From the NCBI GenBank assembly GCA_958510825.1, contig OY294047.1, positions 37,235,747 to 37,299,746 on the forward strand: a DNA stretch of 64,000 bases, in the 5' to 3' direction. Numbering within the stretch: the stretch's first letter is position 1; the number at the start of each line of letters is the position of its first letter. The position numbers and the translations under genes are program-made. This DNA comes from Brachypterus glaber (lineage: Eukaryota > Arthropoda > Insecta > Coleoptera > Kateretidae). Shown piece by piece: positions 1-12,689 of this stretch. The notes below the pieces were generated by a model that was not told the origin of the DNA, did not search any database, and saw only the letters and a program-made list of their open reading frames with translations.

Positions 1-427
1 CCCTCTAGGCGCGTTACGTAATATATGGACAGCCCCTAACCTCCTCCTTTTTTCGAAGTCGGTTAAAAATATAAAAATATAGAGAGGTATACTATAGAAT
101 GCAAAGCATTATACATCTTCAAGGCTTGTCAACTAAATTTTTAGAGCTTGACTACTTATGACATACTTATATATTTTAACTTCGCAAATAAATATATTTT
201 TTGCGCTGAAAAGAGCCTCAAACGATCATTTATAATTCACGGTTTTTAAATCGCTGTCAACGTTATTGAACAAAGTGAACAACAATGAAAAGTCTTGGAG
301 TAACATCTTAGTCATTCTGTTCCCTATGTTTGTCACATAGCTATGCAAAGAAGAGCTTTTATCGTCAACAAAAACGATTTTTCTTTATAGTGGTTTGCTT
401 TTTTCTGAAATACACAGTAAAAGAATA
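1..427. other. AT-rich intergenic DNA, nothing recognised
   Basis: No gene, clear repeat edge or RNA gene was seen. Confidence 0.5.
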
Positions 428-1331
428 CAGGGCGGTCCTTAATTCGTCCTCTCTTAACTGCTGATCGAGTGGAGATATCGACTTCAAATTTGGAACACTT
501 AAATAAGACAACTTAAACTATCTTTTTAAATGTATATTATATTTGAAACTATCAAAATGTGAGCCGGGGGGCATGGCGACCATTTTTTTTTAATGGAGAG
601 AGAGGTAGTAAAAAACATTATTTTAAAGCTCATAAACTTTTCTATTTGACCATATATTTTTATTATTATTATTATTTTTTTTTTGACAAATAGGGTAAAA
701 ATAGAGTTTTCGAAATTCCTTTAAAAAATCAAAGAATTTTTGCTAAATCATGCAAAAAAATAAATGATACTTTTGAACTAATTTTAAATAATATAAAAAT
801 GCATTTACAAAAAAAAAATTAAAAAATCATTTTGTAGCAAAAAAAAAGAAAAATAAAAAATTAACATCTTTAAAAAAAGTTCAAAACACTAAAAAATATA
901 TTGTCAAAATATTTTCTTTAAAATTATGTATCACCCCGCTTTCCATTAAAAAAATATCCCCCTATGCCCCCTGACCATATTTTAAAAGCTAAAAATATCA
1001 AATACAGTGCGATTATAAAGTGTCGAACAGTTTGAAAAGAAAATACTCTTCGTTTGAAGCCACACCTCTGTTAGAGTTGTGCGCGACAAGCCCATGTAAT
1101 TGCTACGCACAACAGCTCGGTGGCCAGTAAAACGCACACAGCTTTCTTGCATTTTACTCATCGCTAATGCCAGTTTTGCATTAAAAAGTGTTCGGCACTT
1201 TATAATCGCAAGGTATATGCCAAAAGATAGTTTAAATTGTCTTATTTACGTGTTTCACATTTAAAGTCGATATCTTAACTGGTCCAAAACTTAAGAGGGG
1301 GGTGACTTTTGGACCACACGTGAGCGCCCTG
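428..1331. mobile_element. foldback MITE, CAGNGCGGTCC family, copy 1
   Basis: Terminal inverted ends CAGGGCGGTCC and GGACCACACG..GCGCCCTG are flanked by TA on both sides. Long imperfect arms (about 430-700 and 900-1330) share GATATCGACTTCAAATTTG and AGACAACTTAAACTATCTT. Related pieces lie at 22835-23162, 33855-34370 and 63477-63624. A second element is nested at 1005-1213. Confidence 0.78.
1005..1213. mobile_element. 209-bp MITE nested in the element at 428-1331
   Basis: Inverted ends (GCGATTATAAAGTG.CGAACA, both sides) are flanked by TA. The related copy at 34240-34270 reads ATCAAATATATGCG without interruption, which shows the pre-insertion site and supports a TA duplication. Confidence 0.82.
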
Positions 1332-1657
1332 TATGTTTAAGTAACGCAGTGACTGCTACACCGTGCGCACGGAACGATAGGTATGTGGCTCGCGCTCCGT
1401 GGGCAACTTGTTACTTTCATATAGGTTAGGTAAGTTCATGTTTTAAGTGAATAAAATTAAGGAAGGTGCGTTATTTGCAAGTTTGATGAATTGGAAGAGA
1501 AAATAAAAGAATATGGAACAATCAAATTCATTAATCTACAAAAAAAAATCCTGTTCATTATTTAAAGCAGTAACCTAATCTTATGAATTAACCGGCCATT
1601 AACGATAATAGCCAAAAACGGCAGGAGAATGTTTATACTGAAGTTATTTAAACTATA

Positions 1658-1822
1658 TTTAAAAAAAAAAAAACACCAAACAAGTATAAAACCAAAACTA
1701 ACGTTAGCGAAATCTACGCCCCCCATTAAAAAAAACACCAAACCAGCCAAAAACCAAACCAACGCTAACGTAAACCATAACGTTGGTTTGAGTTTTGGCT
1801 TGTTTGGTGTTTTTTTTTTTAA
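1658..1822. repeat. inverted repeat (AACACCAAAC arms)
   Basis: AAAAAAAACACCAAACAAG on the left and CTTGTTTGGTGTTTTTTTT on the right, with further pairing around AACCAAAC/GTTTGGTT. Two opposite-strand frames inside are chance frames of this palindrome. Confidence 0.65.
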
Positions 1823-3422
1823 TAGTGGACCGTTGTTGTACATTAACGCTGCGTAGGTGCCATTTCGTTTATTGAGTATGCATGTTCAAAAGGCGGAAAG
1901 CATTTTAAGAGTCGTGGAAAAGCGATAAGAAAATCTTCGTAAGTACCTACTACTACCTTATTATACCATTCGCGGCGCCTTCGCCAGAATAGTATTATAC
2001 GTTATAAAATTATTAAAAACTTTCTAGCGCATCGCATTAGGAGCGCATAAATCGCGAGAATTTTTTTAAATTTTGTTTTTGTTTTTAATTTTAATGAATC
2101 TAGGCTTATAGGGAAAAGTATTATTTAGTTGGCAGCAGTAATTTTATTTTATTAAATTTTTTAAATTTGAATACCATCGTATTATATTTTACATGTAGAG
2201 CTGTGAAAAATTTAACAAAACGTGAAGATATGTAATGCTACGCATTTCATTATGTAGTCTTCACGGAGGATTGTATATTGAATTTTTCCAAATACTTAAT
2301 AAACCCAAGTTAAAATTTATTAAAAAACCAAAAAAAAAAATTAAATAAATAAAAAACTAGTTTGTATTAAACATTATTTTCCCTATTTTTTTTTTAATTT
2401 TCAGCTTTTTTTATTTTTTATTTTAAGTTTAACTCTATTATTTTTTTGTTGGGAATTATTTTAAAAAACAATAGGAAACTTTCTCTCACAGAACTATTTT
2501 TCCTGAAAATTTGAAGTCTTAGACGAACATTTTCAAGTTCCTTATTTTTTCATGAAACATATTTGTATCCAAGAATTTTTTGTCGATTCTTTTTTTTAAG
2601 TTTAACTCGAATATTTTTTTTTGTTGGAAATTATTTTTAAAAAGAATAGGAAACTTTCTCTCACAGAACTATTTTTCCCTGAAAATTTCAAGTCTATTGT
2701 ATAGACGGACATTTTCAAGTTCCTTATTTTTTCATGAAACATATTTGTATCCAAGCATTTTTTGGCGATTTTTGAAAATAAAAAACTACCGTATTATACT
2801 CTTCTAGCGCGTTAATGCGCTGTGAAGAGTATAATAATCACCCAGTGATTGGTATATAGTAGTAAAAAACGATAAAACTTTTATCGGAATTATGCGCTAA
2901 AGTTATCACGTTAGTAGATATCGATTTTAAAGAAGAAGTGTTATCTGTACATGTAATGACTTAAATGACAACCTTTAAAATGAGTGTTCGACAGCCAAAT
3001 GGTGGCCCCATTAGATCTTGTACGCCACCTTTTCTGATAATTTCGACCCCCATACCCCAATTCCACACCTTTTCGCGCTCTCTGTCAACTTTTAATAACG
3101 CGACCCCGTTTTTGCATTTATCTCTATATTTTTATGTTTATTATGAAAGAAAATATAGGGATTTATAAAGAATCAATTTAAAAAGTTGTTATTATACTCA
3201 TATTCACAGTGCAAGTGCTATAATAGTATCAAATTATAGTAGTGTCCTTCGATTATACAATTTATAAACAAATATCGGGACTAGGACTTTAAATAAAAAC
3301 ACTAAGTTTTATACACTAGCGACGTTTCGTCTTTAATCAAGCTTAGCATACTTAAAACACTACATTTAACATAAATATTATTTAAATAAACAATAACGAA
3401 CAATAAACAAAACTATAGAACC
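1823..3422. other. AT-rich intergenic DNA with small dispersed repeats
   Basis: Holds a fragment at 2213-2290 (GTGAAGATATGTAATGC) that recurs near 17840, 25430 and 60180, and the tandem duplication listed next. No gene is supported. Confidence 0.5.
2419..2763 (+). repeat. tandem duplication, unit about 175 bp
   Basis: AGGAAACTTTCTCTCACAG followed by CATTTTCAAGTTCCTTATT occurs twice, 175 bp apart. The short plus-strand frame at 2580-2807 lies in the second copy and is probably chance. Confidence 0.75.
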
Positions 3423-3477
3423 GTACACGTAGACATATTTCAAATTAACTGTTAATTTGAAATATGTCTACGTGTAC
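3423..3477. repeat. perfect 27-bp hairpin with 1-nt loop
   Basis: Arms 3423-3449 and 3451-3477 are exact reverse complements (GTACACGTAGACATA at the outer edge) separated by a single T. No recognised element surrounds it. Confidence 0.9.
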
Positions 3478-3592
3478 CATCGTATACAAAATATAAACGC
3501 GCCTTCGCCAAATTTGCAAAAAAATACAAATACAAATACAACCAGGTTTCAACATGTGAAAGGAAGAACAAAAAATAAAATTAATAAAATTA

Positions 3593-4570
3593 CAGTCAAA
3601 TTAAATATCTAGTTTCGGAGAAAAACGCTTTTAAAAATATAATTTTATGACAGAGTGTTTGATGTATATTAGGGTTATTTTTTTACTTACGTAAATATTA
3701 ACTTAATTAGTCGTTTTAAGTTTATTATACTCTATTAATTAAATAATAGGCATTATTTAAAAGGCTTTATTATAATTTACTTACATGTGTACTAATAAAC
3801 ATTAAAACTTTTGTGAATCTTCCAATATGCTGAAATTTTCTACGTGTTTGCTAATTATACGCCAAAATCTGCATATTTTCTGTTATATTTTAACTTGAAA
3901 CATGGTTTGGTATATCGTCAAATATTATATAATTATATATTTTAGATTTTCGTGATATATTTTTTTTAAAACTACATCTGATGGTTGACAAATCTGTCAA
4001 GATATTGTTATAGGTAAAAAATATTACTGAGATTGCCTAGCAAAACGTAGTTCATTAGTGAACCCTTTACAGTAATATTTATTAAAAGTTGTTGCTAGTA
4101 AATCTCAATAATATATTTTACCTATGAAAATATCAGTTCAGATTTTTCAACCATCAGATGTAATTTTGAAAAATGATATCAAGAAAATTTAAAATATATA
4201 ATTATAAAATATTTGTCCATATACCAAACCATATTTCAACATAATCAAGTAAACAGAAAATATACAGATTTTTGCATATAATTAGCAAACACGTAGAAAA
4301 ATTCAGCATATTGGAAGATTCACAAAAGTTATAATAATTATTAATATCACATGTAAGTAAATAATAATAAAGCATTTTATATAACATTTCTAATCTATGT
4401 TCTTTAATTAATATAGTATAATAAAATTATAACTACTATAACTTAATATAACTTAATTAAGTTAATATTTATGAAAGTAAAAAAATAACCTTAATATACG
4501 TCAAAAAATCTGTCATAAAATTATATTTTTAAAAGCGTTTTTCTCCGAAAGTGGTCATTTAATTTGACTG
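3593..4570. mobile_element. 978-bp foldback element (CAGTCAAATTAAA ends)
   Basis: Arms about 3593-4015 and 4125-4570 are inverted copies, sharing CGGAGAAAAACGCTTTTAA, CCAATATGCTGAA and CATCTGATGGTTGA. Ends are CAGTCAAATTAAA and TTTAATTTGACTG beside TA. No coding capacity; the minus frame at 4202-4387 is a chance frame in the right arm. Confidence 0.85.
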
Positions 4571-5194
4571 TTATTTTGCTAATTTAAATTTTACCCACGA
4601 AATTAAAAAATATAATTTTTTTTGGGCAGTTTGACTGTGGCCCCCTTATTTGTGTGCCAGGTTCTTAGTATTACTTTTCATTGCAATGTAGGTAAGCGGT
4701 GTTTACTATATTAAAAAAAATTAAACACGTTGTTAGATACGCTAGGAAAAAAAAACAATCCAAAGGAAACCATAAATTATTTTAGTATATGTTTTTGACT
4801 CAGAAATTTATTGTTAGCAAGCTTACAAAGCTCGGCAAAGGCAAATAAAAAAATTAACGATTCTAAAGTTTTTCCTCCCGTTTAATTGGATTGAATCGCT
4901 GAAACAGCGACTCTAAACAGCCGCGGCTGCATTTTATAGCGACGAGGAAAAATTTGTGTACGCACGCCACACAGGACCTTGTTCGACAATTGCAGTTTAG
5001 GATATTTATGTATAAATTCGGATCTTGTTGCTATTAGTGATAGTTTTATTACACATTGTGCTTTTGATAATTTTTGACATTTAGATTAAATTGACTGTCA
5101 TTTTTCGTATTACAAAAATTACAAAAAACGGTTCTAAAACCTGAAAGTTTGTTTGTTAACATTATAATAAAAGTAAGTTTTGTTTGTTCATATA
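4571..5194. other. intergenic, with a dispersed repeat at 5058-5185
   Basis: The segment starting TGTGCTTTTGATAATTTTT recurs inverted near 58705-58822, so it is an old repeat. The rest is unassigned. Confidence 0.55.
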
Positions 5195-5385
5195 CCCAGC
5201 AAACACACCAGCAATGGGCCGGCAACGGCACAATGCCGTAAGCCGATAAAGAGTCATCGGTCCGTTGACGACATGCCATTACCGGCCCGGTAATGGAAGT
5301 GTCGCCGAAAAGCCGATAACTGGCCGGTAATGGCAAGCCGATAACGGGCCGGTAATGGCTAGCCGGCAGACTACCGATAATTGAG

Positions 5386-5619
5386 GGGTATAGAATCAAA
5401 TAGTGTCAAATGTCCACTCATGTGAATTTTACTTCAGAAGCAAAAAAAAACGAATTAAAACACACTCGATCGGCAAATTTGTATTGTTTTGTATAATTTG
5501 ATATATAGCAAATTATACAAAACAATACAAATTTGCAGACCGAGTGTTTTATTTCTTTTTTTTTTGCTTCTGAAGTAAAATTTACATGACTGGACATTGC
5601 ACTATTTGATTCTATACCC
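5386..5619. mobile_element. 234-bp foldback MITE nested in the CCCAGCAAAC element
   Basis: Ends GGGTATAGAATCAAATAGTG and CACTATTTGATTCTATACCC, with near-perfect arms over the whole length. The centre has exact pairs (GTATTGTTTTGTATAATTT and its complement) around a roughly 10-nt loop. Confidence 0.85.
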
Positions 5620-6162
5620 TGAATTTTAATTTCTGGTTTATATTAAAAAAATTTTTTTTTCGTTTTTTTGCATAAAAAAAATAAATAAAAATTAAAATTT
5701 TTCAAAAATTTTTTTTTCGAAAAATTTTGTTTTTTCATTTTTTTTTTGTTTTTAACGAAAAGATCTTAAGATCTTTTATTAAGTATTAAAAAAAATGGTT
5801 CGATGTTTATTTTTTATTTTTTGAAAAAACCTTTATAATGAACTAGGTATAGGGAAAAGTATTATTTTGTTGGAGGTTGGATCAATATTTTACCATGGCA
5901 TAAAAAAGAACGATAATATCGATCGTTTTAGAATATTATTCTATTATTTTAGTACCTACGGAACCTTAACGAGCTTCTTTCCCGCCCTGGGATCATAAAT
6001 GCGACTTAAATGCAAGTGAATTAATTGTTAATTTAGTATTTAATAAAAAAAATGTAATGTATCTTCAAAAATCATTATTAAGAATTGTAAATAAACACAT
6101 GCCATAGAAAATTTTCATTAATGAACTTTATCACTGACGCAGCAAAATCACAACACAAGAGG

Positions 6163-6270
6163 CCAGTTTGAGTTGAAGCTCTCGGAGCATAGTTCTATCT
6201 CTTTCTAACTACTTGTTTTAAAAGAGATAGAACTATGCTCCGAGCGCTCCAAGCTTCAACTCAAACGGCT
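6163..6270. repeat. hairpin with two paired blocks
   Basis: Outer arms TTTGAGTTGAAGCT and AGCTTCAACTCAAA; inner arms CTCGGAGCATAGTTCTATCT and its exact complement; 14-nt loop near 6209-6222. Probably a nested foldback element. Confidence 0.8.
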
Positions 6271-6458
6271 CTAAGAACACAACCCGCGCAAAACTTGAGC
6301 ATGCGTCTTGACTTCTTCTCCTTCTACGCAAGATCATAGTTTAAATTGACGTTGTATCGTCGGCCACAGATCGGACCTTTACAGGCTAGCCGATAATCGG
6401 CAAGCCAGCAATGGGCCAATAATTATTTATGCCGATTATCGTACGGTGGTTTGCTGGG

Positions 6459-7235
6459 TAGTAGTATAGTACTATTATAGACTATAATTTATAGTGTTAT
6501 AGTACTACAAAAGTGTAAAATAAAGTTTTATATTATACTTAATATTATTAATTACTTATTTTTTAAAAAAAAATTTAGACATTATTTTATTAACTTTCCA
6601 GAAAAATCTCTGCCACATCGTCCACAATAAAATCTTTATTGAGCACTGCATTACATTGCTTCATGTTATCAAAACATTTGTAGATTGATGCTTTAGTTTC
6701 TTTTTTAAAGACTTCTGATTAAAGACAGCTAATTCTAATAAACGTTCTACCAAAATATTGAAAGTAGGCAGTTTGGGCTAAAATTTTTATGTGCATAAGT
6801 ATACCCAACGAGAATCATGTACATGTACATGTAGTTACATATGATATGTAGTTTCTATGTGCAAATAAATGAATTTTAAAATACATTACACCAAATATTG
6901 AAACGCAGTAGAGAGCCTACGAACCCCAGGTTCAACTAGACAGCCGCACGGCCGGGTCAGCTGAATTGCCTGCGTTTTGAAGCTAGGATCGCGACGTAGT
7001 AAGGAGCGGCAATCCGACCACCCGGCGGATTTGTAAGCTCTTTGCGCGATAAAGAAAAACCTCATCGCTTAATAGTTAGTAGTTGTAAATCAAACAACTA
7101 CACTAATTTGTAAATACGGAACACGTTTACTTTTTTGTTGTTGTATTCTATACAATATATAGCATATACAACTATTTATTGTTGTATACTATAACCTAAT
7201 TACGTTATTAATTACTCTATTGTTTTATCAGTGAA
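6459..7235 (+). repeat. interspersed repeat, with GC-rich insert
   Basis: From about 6790 the sequence matches 29535-29795 in the same orientation (TATACCCAACGA, GTTGTAAATC.CACAACT, CAACTATTTATTGTTGTAT). Here about 150 bp (6895-7045) of far GC-richer DNA is present that the other copy lacks. Confidence 0.6.
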
Positions 7236-8765
7236 AGCTTTTGTTTTAATTTCTATAGGCTCATACTGATAAACAAGGACCCCTACTACCGTAAGTACAC
7301 AAAAAAAATTTTATTTATTACTTTTGTGGTCTACATAACTATAAATTATATTTTATTCTATTAAGCACTTAATTATTTAGTATTGGTTTAATGTAAGGGA
7401 ATAATTAAAAGGATAACCCCTTTTTAAAGCAAATGCACACCTTAAGAAAAGGGGGAAAGTAATTGACTTCATTCATGGAAAAAATTAGAAAACTTAGGTT
7501 TTTTTTTATACAGAGCGTATCATAAATGGCGCAAAAGTGTCTGTTTATTATTGTTATTATTGCTAATTTGTTCGAACTTAACCGATGTTAGTACAACAAG
7601 AATTCTGTGTAGTTATGACAACCAAATATTAAGTTAATGTAACAGATTAAATATCTAAATGATGTGATATTTAGAATTCTGGATATACGAATCAGAAAAA
7701 TAGTTAAGGTAACTAGATTGTATTTTTTTCGTATATATAGGTAGGCATTTATATGTTTCTTAAAAGTCCAAACCAATAGTTTAAAAATAATATTATTTTT
7801 TCACTACTAGCTTTAGAACATACCATTATTTATCATGTTTTAAGACTGTGAAATCAATTTTCTTCACCTACTAAAAAGTCCAAACAATATATAGGCCAAT
7901 CAAAACCTTACATTTTTAGCTTCTTGACCAATCAGATCAAAATGAATCTGATAATTTTTGCATAAGTGCAATTATCACTTGGTTACTATGGAAACAAGAA
8001 ACTGACAGTTGCCGACATCTTAATAAATGTTATATTTTTGCAAAATGTGTTTTTAATTTGTGAAGCTTACCTTTAGTTGGTTTATTTTTATTAATGATTA
8101 TTTTATTACCAAAACATTCAAGTATAAACCCTCATTAATTTCAGATAATATATTATATTTTATGCACTTTCCATCTTAAAAGCTTTAAATCACTGATATT
8201 CATAAATTTTAATATATTTAATTGAATCTTGGTATTAAAAACAGGCCACTCAAAACTAATTTAAACACTTGTTTATTAAAAATATATTTAAAGTAAGGAA
8301 GTAAATAATTTATTTCTTTTAAATGACGGATATCAAAACATTAAATGCCTGCGCTGGTACCAGTACAGCGTTGCCAAACTATTAGAAATCGATCTCAAAT
8401 TGTTTTTTTTTACATGTGGAAACACCCGCTTTTTTATTTATTTTCAGTTAAAAACTAAACTTTTAATGATCTTTATTTAAATGCTAAAATATATGATAAC
8501 AACTATTTTATTGGAATAATCTCAAGCATAAAATATCCCTCAAGAAAAGTTTAGACTTGACAACATTCGCGTACAAGTACACATCGTCGTTTTAAAAAGC
8601 GCGGAAAATTTAAGATTTAAAATTTTAATTATAGTTGTATATTAATATTGTTGTTTAGTTCTTAAATTTTTAATTTAAATATGATACAACATTAAACATG
8701 GTAAAATTATATACTTCCTTATTTTGTTTGTGAAATAGTCTTTCAAAATACCATTAGTGCATTTT
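7236..8765. other. AT-rich intergenic, with one old repeat end
   Basis: 7797-7875 (CACTACTAGCTTTAGAACAT) matches 56345-56430 inverted. No gene recognised. Confidence 0.5.
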
Positions 8766-8769
8766 GAAT

Positions 8770-8936
8770 TATACAATTTTTTTTACTGTATATAAAAAAC
8801 ATTTTGCTTAAGTAAATTGTTTTCGTGCATTTTTCGTCAAAATTCCTCGACCTGCGGTCTCTGAATTTTGTAACACGAAAAATGCACTCAATTGCCAAGC
8901 AAATATTTTTTTAATACGGTAAAAAAATTATAGATA
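8770..8936. repeat. imperfect foldback (GTGCATTTTTCGT arms)
   Basis: CGTGCATTTTTCGT and ACACGAAAAATGCAC pair around a CGACCTGCGGTCT loop, with further pairing outward to the A/T-rich ends. Confidence 0.65.
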
Positions 8937-10173
8937 AATCAACATGCACTTATGATATTACTACTGACAATTAGTTTGTATTCAAGTCATGTCAAAAACG
9001 CTTGACTTAAGTCATGTCAGAAAAGCTTGACTAGTTGACTTTGTCTCGTAATAAAAACCATATTGCCAAGATGTACATTAAACTAAAAATTTTTTAGTTA
9101 ATTTTATTAAAATATTTTTTTTTAAAAGTTACTACTAAATAAACAGTTTAAATTGATTAATTCTCCATTTTTAATCATTTTAAACCTAAAAACAAACACT
9201 TTTAATGTGGCCCAAAATACCCCCCCCCCCCCTAAAACAATATCCTCCTTTTAGCAATATAAATAAAATACCTTTATCCAACACCTTCACAGAAACACTT
9301 GTTTTGAGCACTATTTTAAATGTCAAAAGTGAGTTTTTTCCACTAGTGACTAAAAAATTTTTTACCCACGCTTTTGGTCTCACCCAAAATTAGTTACATA
9401 CCCTATTAATTAAGTATTATAACTATTCTATAAATAAAAGCACGTTAACTAAACCATAAAAATTAAAGAAAACCCCAAATTATTCTTTAGTTTTTGAATA
9501 AAATACTTTTTGTATTAAAAATTCTGTCAAGTCCATTTTGACGTCTGTAAGAAATGTAAAACTAGCAATTGTTTATTTTTAATAGGCATACTTAGGCTAT
9601 GACTACCTATTATTTTAGTATTAAGAAAACTTAATCTTAATATTTTTGACATAATTTTTCGCAAAATTATAGATTTTTATTTAAAAATAAAAGGTGTTGG
9701 ATAAAATTAAATTATCAACTCGTGTATTAAGTGATTTTATTCACTTAATACACTAGTTAAGAAAATAACTATATTGTTATTTTTTAATTATAATTATTAT
9801 AGATTCCTACCCGGCAAAAACTATACCCAATAATAAGTGTATACTATACTGTATAGCTTTAGGCAATGAACATTTACATTTTTGTCAGACACACCTTTAT
9901 TTCGATTTAAAAACCTATCATATAATTCGCATGAAATTAATCTACTTGACTTATTAAATATTTAAGTGTATCTAGAGTAAAAAAACGCTAAAATAGTTTA
10001 TCTTCTGTCAACTTTTAATTGGACACACTTCACATTAGTAAATTAATATTATTTTCCTTTGTCGGTTATACTTATAATTAATTATATTAATTATAAATAA
10101 TTTATAAAAAAAACACTATAACCGCACATGGTTTAATAATCCAATCAAATTAGTTTTCTAGAAGTAATATTAC
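8937..10173. other. AT-rich intergenic, nothing recognised
   Basis: A C run at 9221-9232 and opposite-strand short frames over 9186-9393; no coding evidence. Confidence 0.45.

Positions 10174-10225
<52 letters not shown>
10174..10225 (+). repeat. (TTA)n microsatellite
   Basis: About 17 uninterrupted trinucleotide units. The following sequence (AAAGGTATTTTAAACCA) resembles 42165-42180, so the array may be the tail of an old retroelement copy. Confidence 0.85.
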
Positions 10226-10933
10226 CAAGAAAACATGCTATATATCTTCATATTTTTTATTTATTAATTGGTTTTAAGTCGTCCTGGAACAACTAAAGGT
10301 ATTTTAAACCATAGACTGTAATTACAATAATTTAAACACATAAAGCCTTCAGCGTTCTATGTGTTATACCAATATCCCATGTACTTTTTTTCAAAAATGA
10401 GGCTTGTTTTCTTTAAGGCTCACAGCTTAAGCTCATTTTAAAAGGTTATTGCACCAAAATGGTTGTCCAGCCGATTTTATGTCCTAGTGGTTTTGCTCTT
10501 AAATTAAGGACTATAACACCAACCTTATAATAGGTACCTAAATGTGTGGTCTTTTTATATTTATCCCTATGGCCAAAGACAATCTCTGTACAAAATTTTA
10601 AGTAGCTTCAATATGTTAATAAATTATATGGAAAAATAAATCTTTGTAAGAAGGAACTCAAAAAAGAAAGCCAAGTAGAAGAAGAAGCGCTCTAACTATT
10701 TGCCTAGTACTGGCCAAAGCTAGGTTAAACTAATTTTGGTACTGGCCGATATTCCCAGCTCATGGCGTCCTGCAAAATAAGATGGAATGGGATTAGATGA
10801 AAACAAAAAAAAAACAGCAAAAAACAATAGATATTTATTTATTTATTTTGATTAATTCAATGTAATGTAATGTTACATTTTTATGTTATTAATATAACTT
10901 AAGTTAAAGAAAATGATTAATCCACTGAAAAAT
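10226..10933. other. intergenic, nothing recognised
   Basis: Slightly more complex sequence around 10440-10780, without an open frame or splice-supported exon. Confidence 0.4.
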
Positions 10934-11128
10934 CTGGTTGGAGCAACTACAAAAATCTATTAAATATAATTAAATAAAGAACAACTATTTTAACGGTTGC
11001 TGCAACTAGAAGTCTAAAAAAGACAACAAATTGTTGGGCTTACCGGATCCTTAAAATCTAAGTTTTTTTAAGATAACCACAACAAGTTGTGTTGTTGCCT
11101 TTGCCAGATTTGTGGTTGCAGCAACCAG
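10934..11128. mobile_element. MITE-like repeat (CTGGTTG ends)
   Basis: Ends CTGGTTGGAGCAAC and GTTGCAGCAACCAG are inverted. A related piece lies at about 51184-51308 (TGGTTAGAACAACCAG). Confidence 0.6.
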
Positions 11129-11733
11129 AAAAATAATTGATCCATATTTAACTAAATATTTGGTTTGGAATTTATTGGATTTTTTTTATTATTTATAATT
11201 TAAGCCTTAATTAAGGATTAGATTAAGTACAGTTTTTAGTTTGTTTGATATATTTAAGAGACAGGCTTAGTGCCTATGGATCATTTGTCTTAATAGGCAT
11301 TATTTGGATAAAGAAAATATTCTAATATTAAAAATGAAAACGCTTATTCCCAAAAATCTTTAAACAAAAAACTTCTTTTAGAGTCAAAAAAAAAATATAT
11401 TGCTATAGTCTGTCCAATTATGTGATGATAGTAGTTTAAAATTCCCGCGATTTTTAAGCTATATCATTGGTTAAAAACTCGACCTTTTAACATATAAAAT
11501 ATTGTGACATTTTTTGTCTATGACAATGATTGACCGTCGTTAAAGCTAATAAAAGAAGAGAAAGTTACATAAAAAAATGGTTGTACTTAATGTTATTTTG
11601 TATGGTATTGAAAAAGGTACTTTTTTGGTTTATTCTTCATACACTCACACTAAATTAGCATATTCTACATATTGTACAAACGTAAATTATATTGAACACA
11701 AGGAAAAAGTCAAATTTTTAGGTTACAATTACA
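11129..11733. other. AT-rich intergenic, nothing recognised
   Basis: The 60-codon frame at 11577-11759 runs into the next inverted repeat and looks like chance. Confidence 0.4.
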
Positions 11734-11854
11734 AAAGGCCTATCCAGGGGCTTGCATAATAACCATAACAAGATACATGGCGACACATCAAGCCAATCCT
11801 GGCATCGCATTCTTATGTACTATGCTTGTTATGCGAGTCTTTGGATAGGCCCTT
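11734..11854. mobile_element. 121-bp MITE (AAAGGCCTATCCA ends)
   Basis: AAAGGCCTATCCAGGGGCTT on the left is mirrored by AGTCTTTGGATAGGCCCTT on the right; CATAACAAG also pairs internally. Confidence 0.7.
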
Positions 11855-12366
11855 TCCAGAAAAACAGTACCGACAACTGTTAAATTTTTGATACACTACG
11901 ATTTATGCATAATTATGCTATTTATGCGCTCTGGGGTGTAAAACGGGCCGCGTCCCTTACTATCTTGCATAACTGGACGGAGTATAGTTGACAAGGGGGC
12001 ATCTAATTCGTATACCGTGGCATGCCGGTTTAAACAAACGCATAAATAGATACCGCCAACAAGTTGACGGAAGTGTTTGTTCCCGAAAACTATAGAAGAC
12101 GGCGAAAACTCATTTATCAGTTGCCTCTGACGTTAAGAGTTGTGTATCGTGCAGTGACATATCACTGATTGCTTCTTATTTGATAGTTAACACATAAATA
12201 TATAAGAATCTGCAACATAATTAAATACACTTTTAAAAATATTTCATCATCAAAATATTGCTATTTTCTTGCCGATAAAGCATGCGAAAGGTTGACTAAC
12301 AACAACTTCAGGTACTTATTAATTAACTTTTTCAATTTTAAATTCGTGTAAAAAAAGTTGTTTGGA
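11855..12366. other. unique-looking sequence, possibly promoter-like
   Basis: This stretch is richer in GC than its surroundings and has GCATAAATAGATA (12040-12052) and ATCAGTTGC (12116-12124), which resemble a TATA box and an insect initiator, though their spacing is too long for one promoter. No gene downstream supports them. Confidence 0.2.
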
Positions 12367-12412
<46 letters not shown>

Positions 12413-12689
12413 TTAATAATAATAATAATAATATTTATTTATTTCACGAATTAAAGTTGAGTATTACATACATATATACAAATAAACGACTTATAATATG
12501 AAATTCGTCAATATAAAAAAGAACAAAATACAAAAAAATTAAAATAGTTAATAAATAGTTAAAAAATGTAAATAAGTACTTAGTAATAAAATTCAAAACA
12601 GTTATACACAGTTATAAGTGAATATAAAAAACATTATTCAAAGTAATCAGTTAACTGATATGGTTCTAGATCTACAAGTAATGAAAACA
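12367..12689 (-). mobile_element. 3' UTR and (ATT)n tail of the retrotransposon
   Basis: About 255 bp of AT-rich 3' UTR is followed, on the minus strand, by an ATT-repeat tail at 12433-12367. Microsatellite 3' ends instead of poly(A) are usual for CR1/L2-type LINEs (family knowledge). Whole remnant: 12367-13857. Confidence 0.7.

Larger units (their letters stand above)
5195..6458. mobile_element. 1264-bp non-autonomous DNA transposon (CCCAGCAAAC ends)
   Basis: Terminal repeats CCCAGCAAAC and GTTTGCTGGG have TA on each outer side. Subterminal DNA on both sides carries degenerate GCCGGTAATGG / GCCGATAATCGG motifs, several in tandem at 5215-5360. The interior is AT-rich and noncoding; a minus frame at 5049-5399 only spans the repeated motifs. 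Two further palindromes lie inside. Confidence 0.78.

Noticed and set aside
7258..7289. Possible 32-nt micro-exon on the plus strand (TTTCTATAG acceptor, ACC|GTAAGT donor)
   Set aside because: It lies at the edge of an interspersed repeat and no flanking exons with compatible frame were found.
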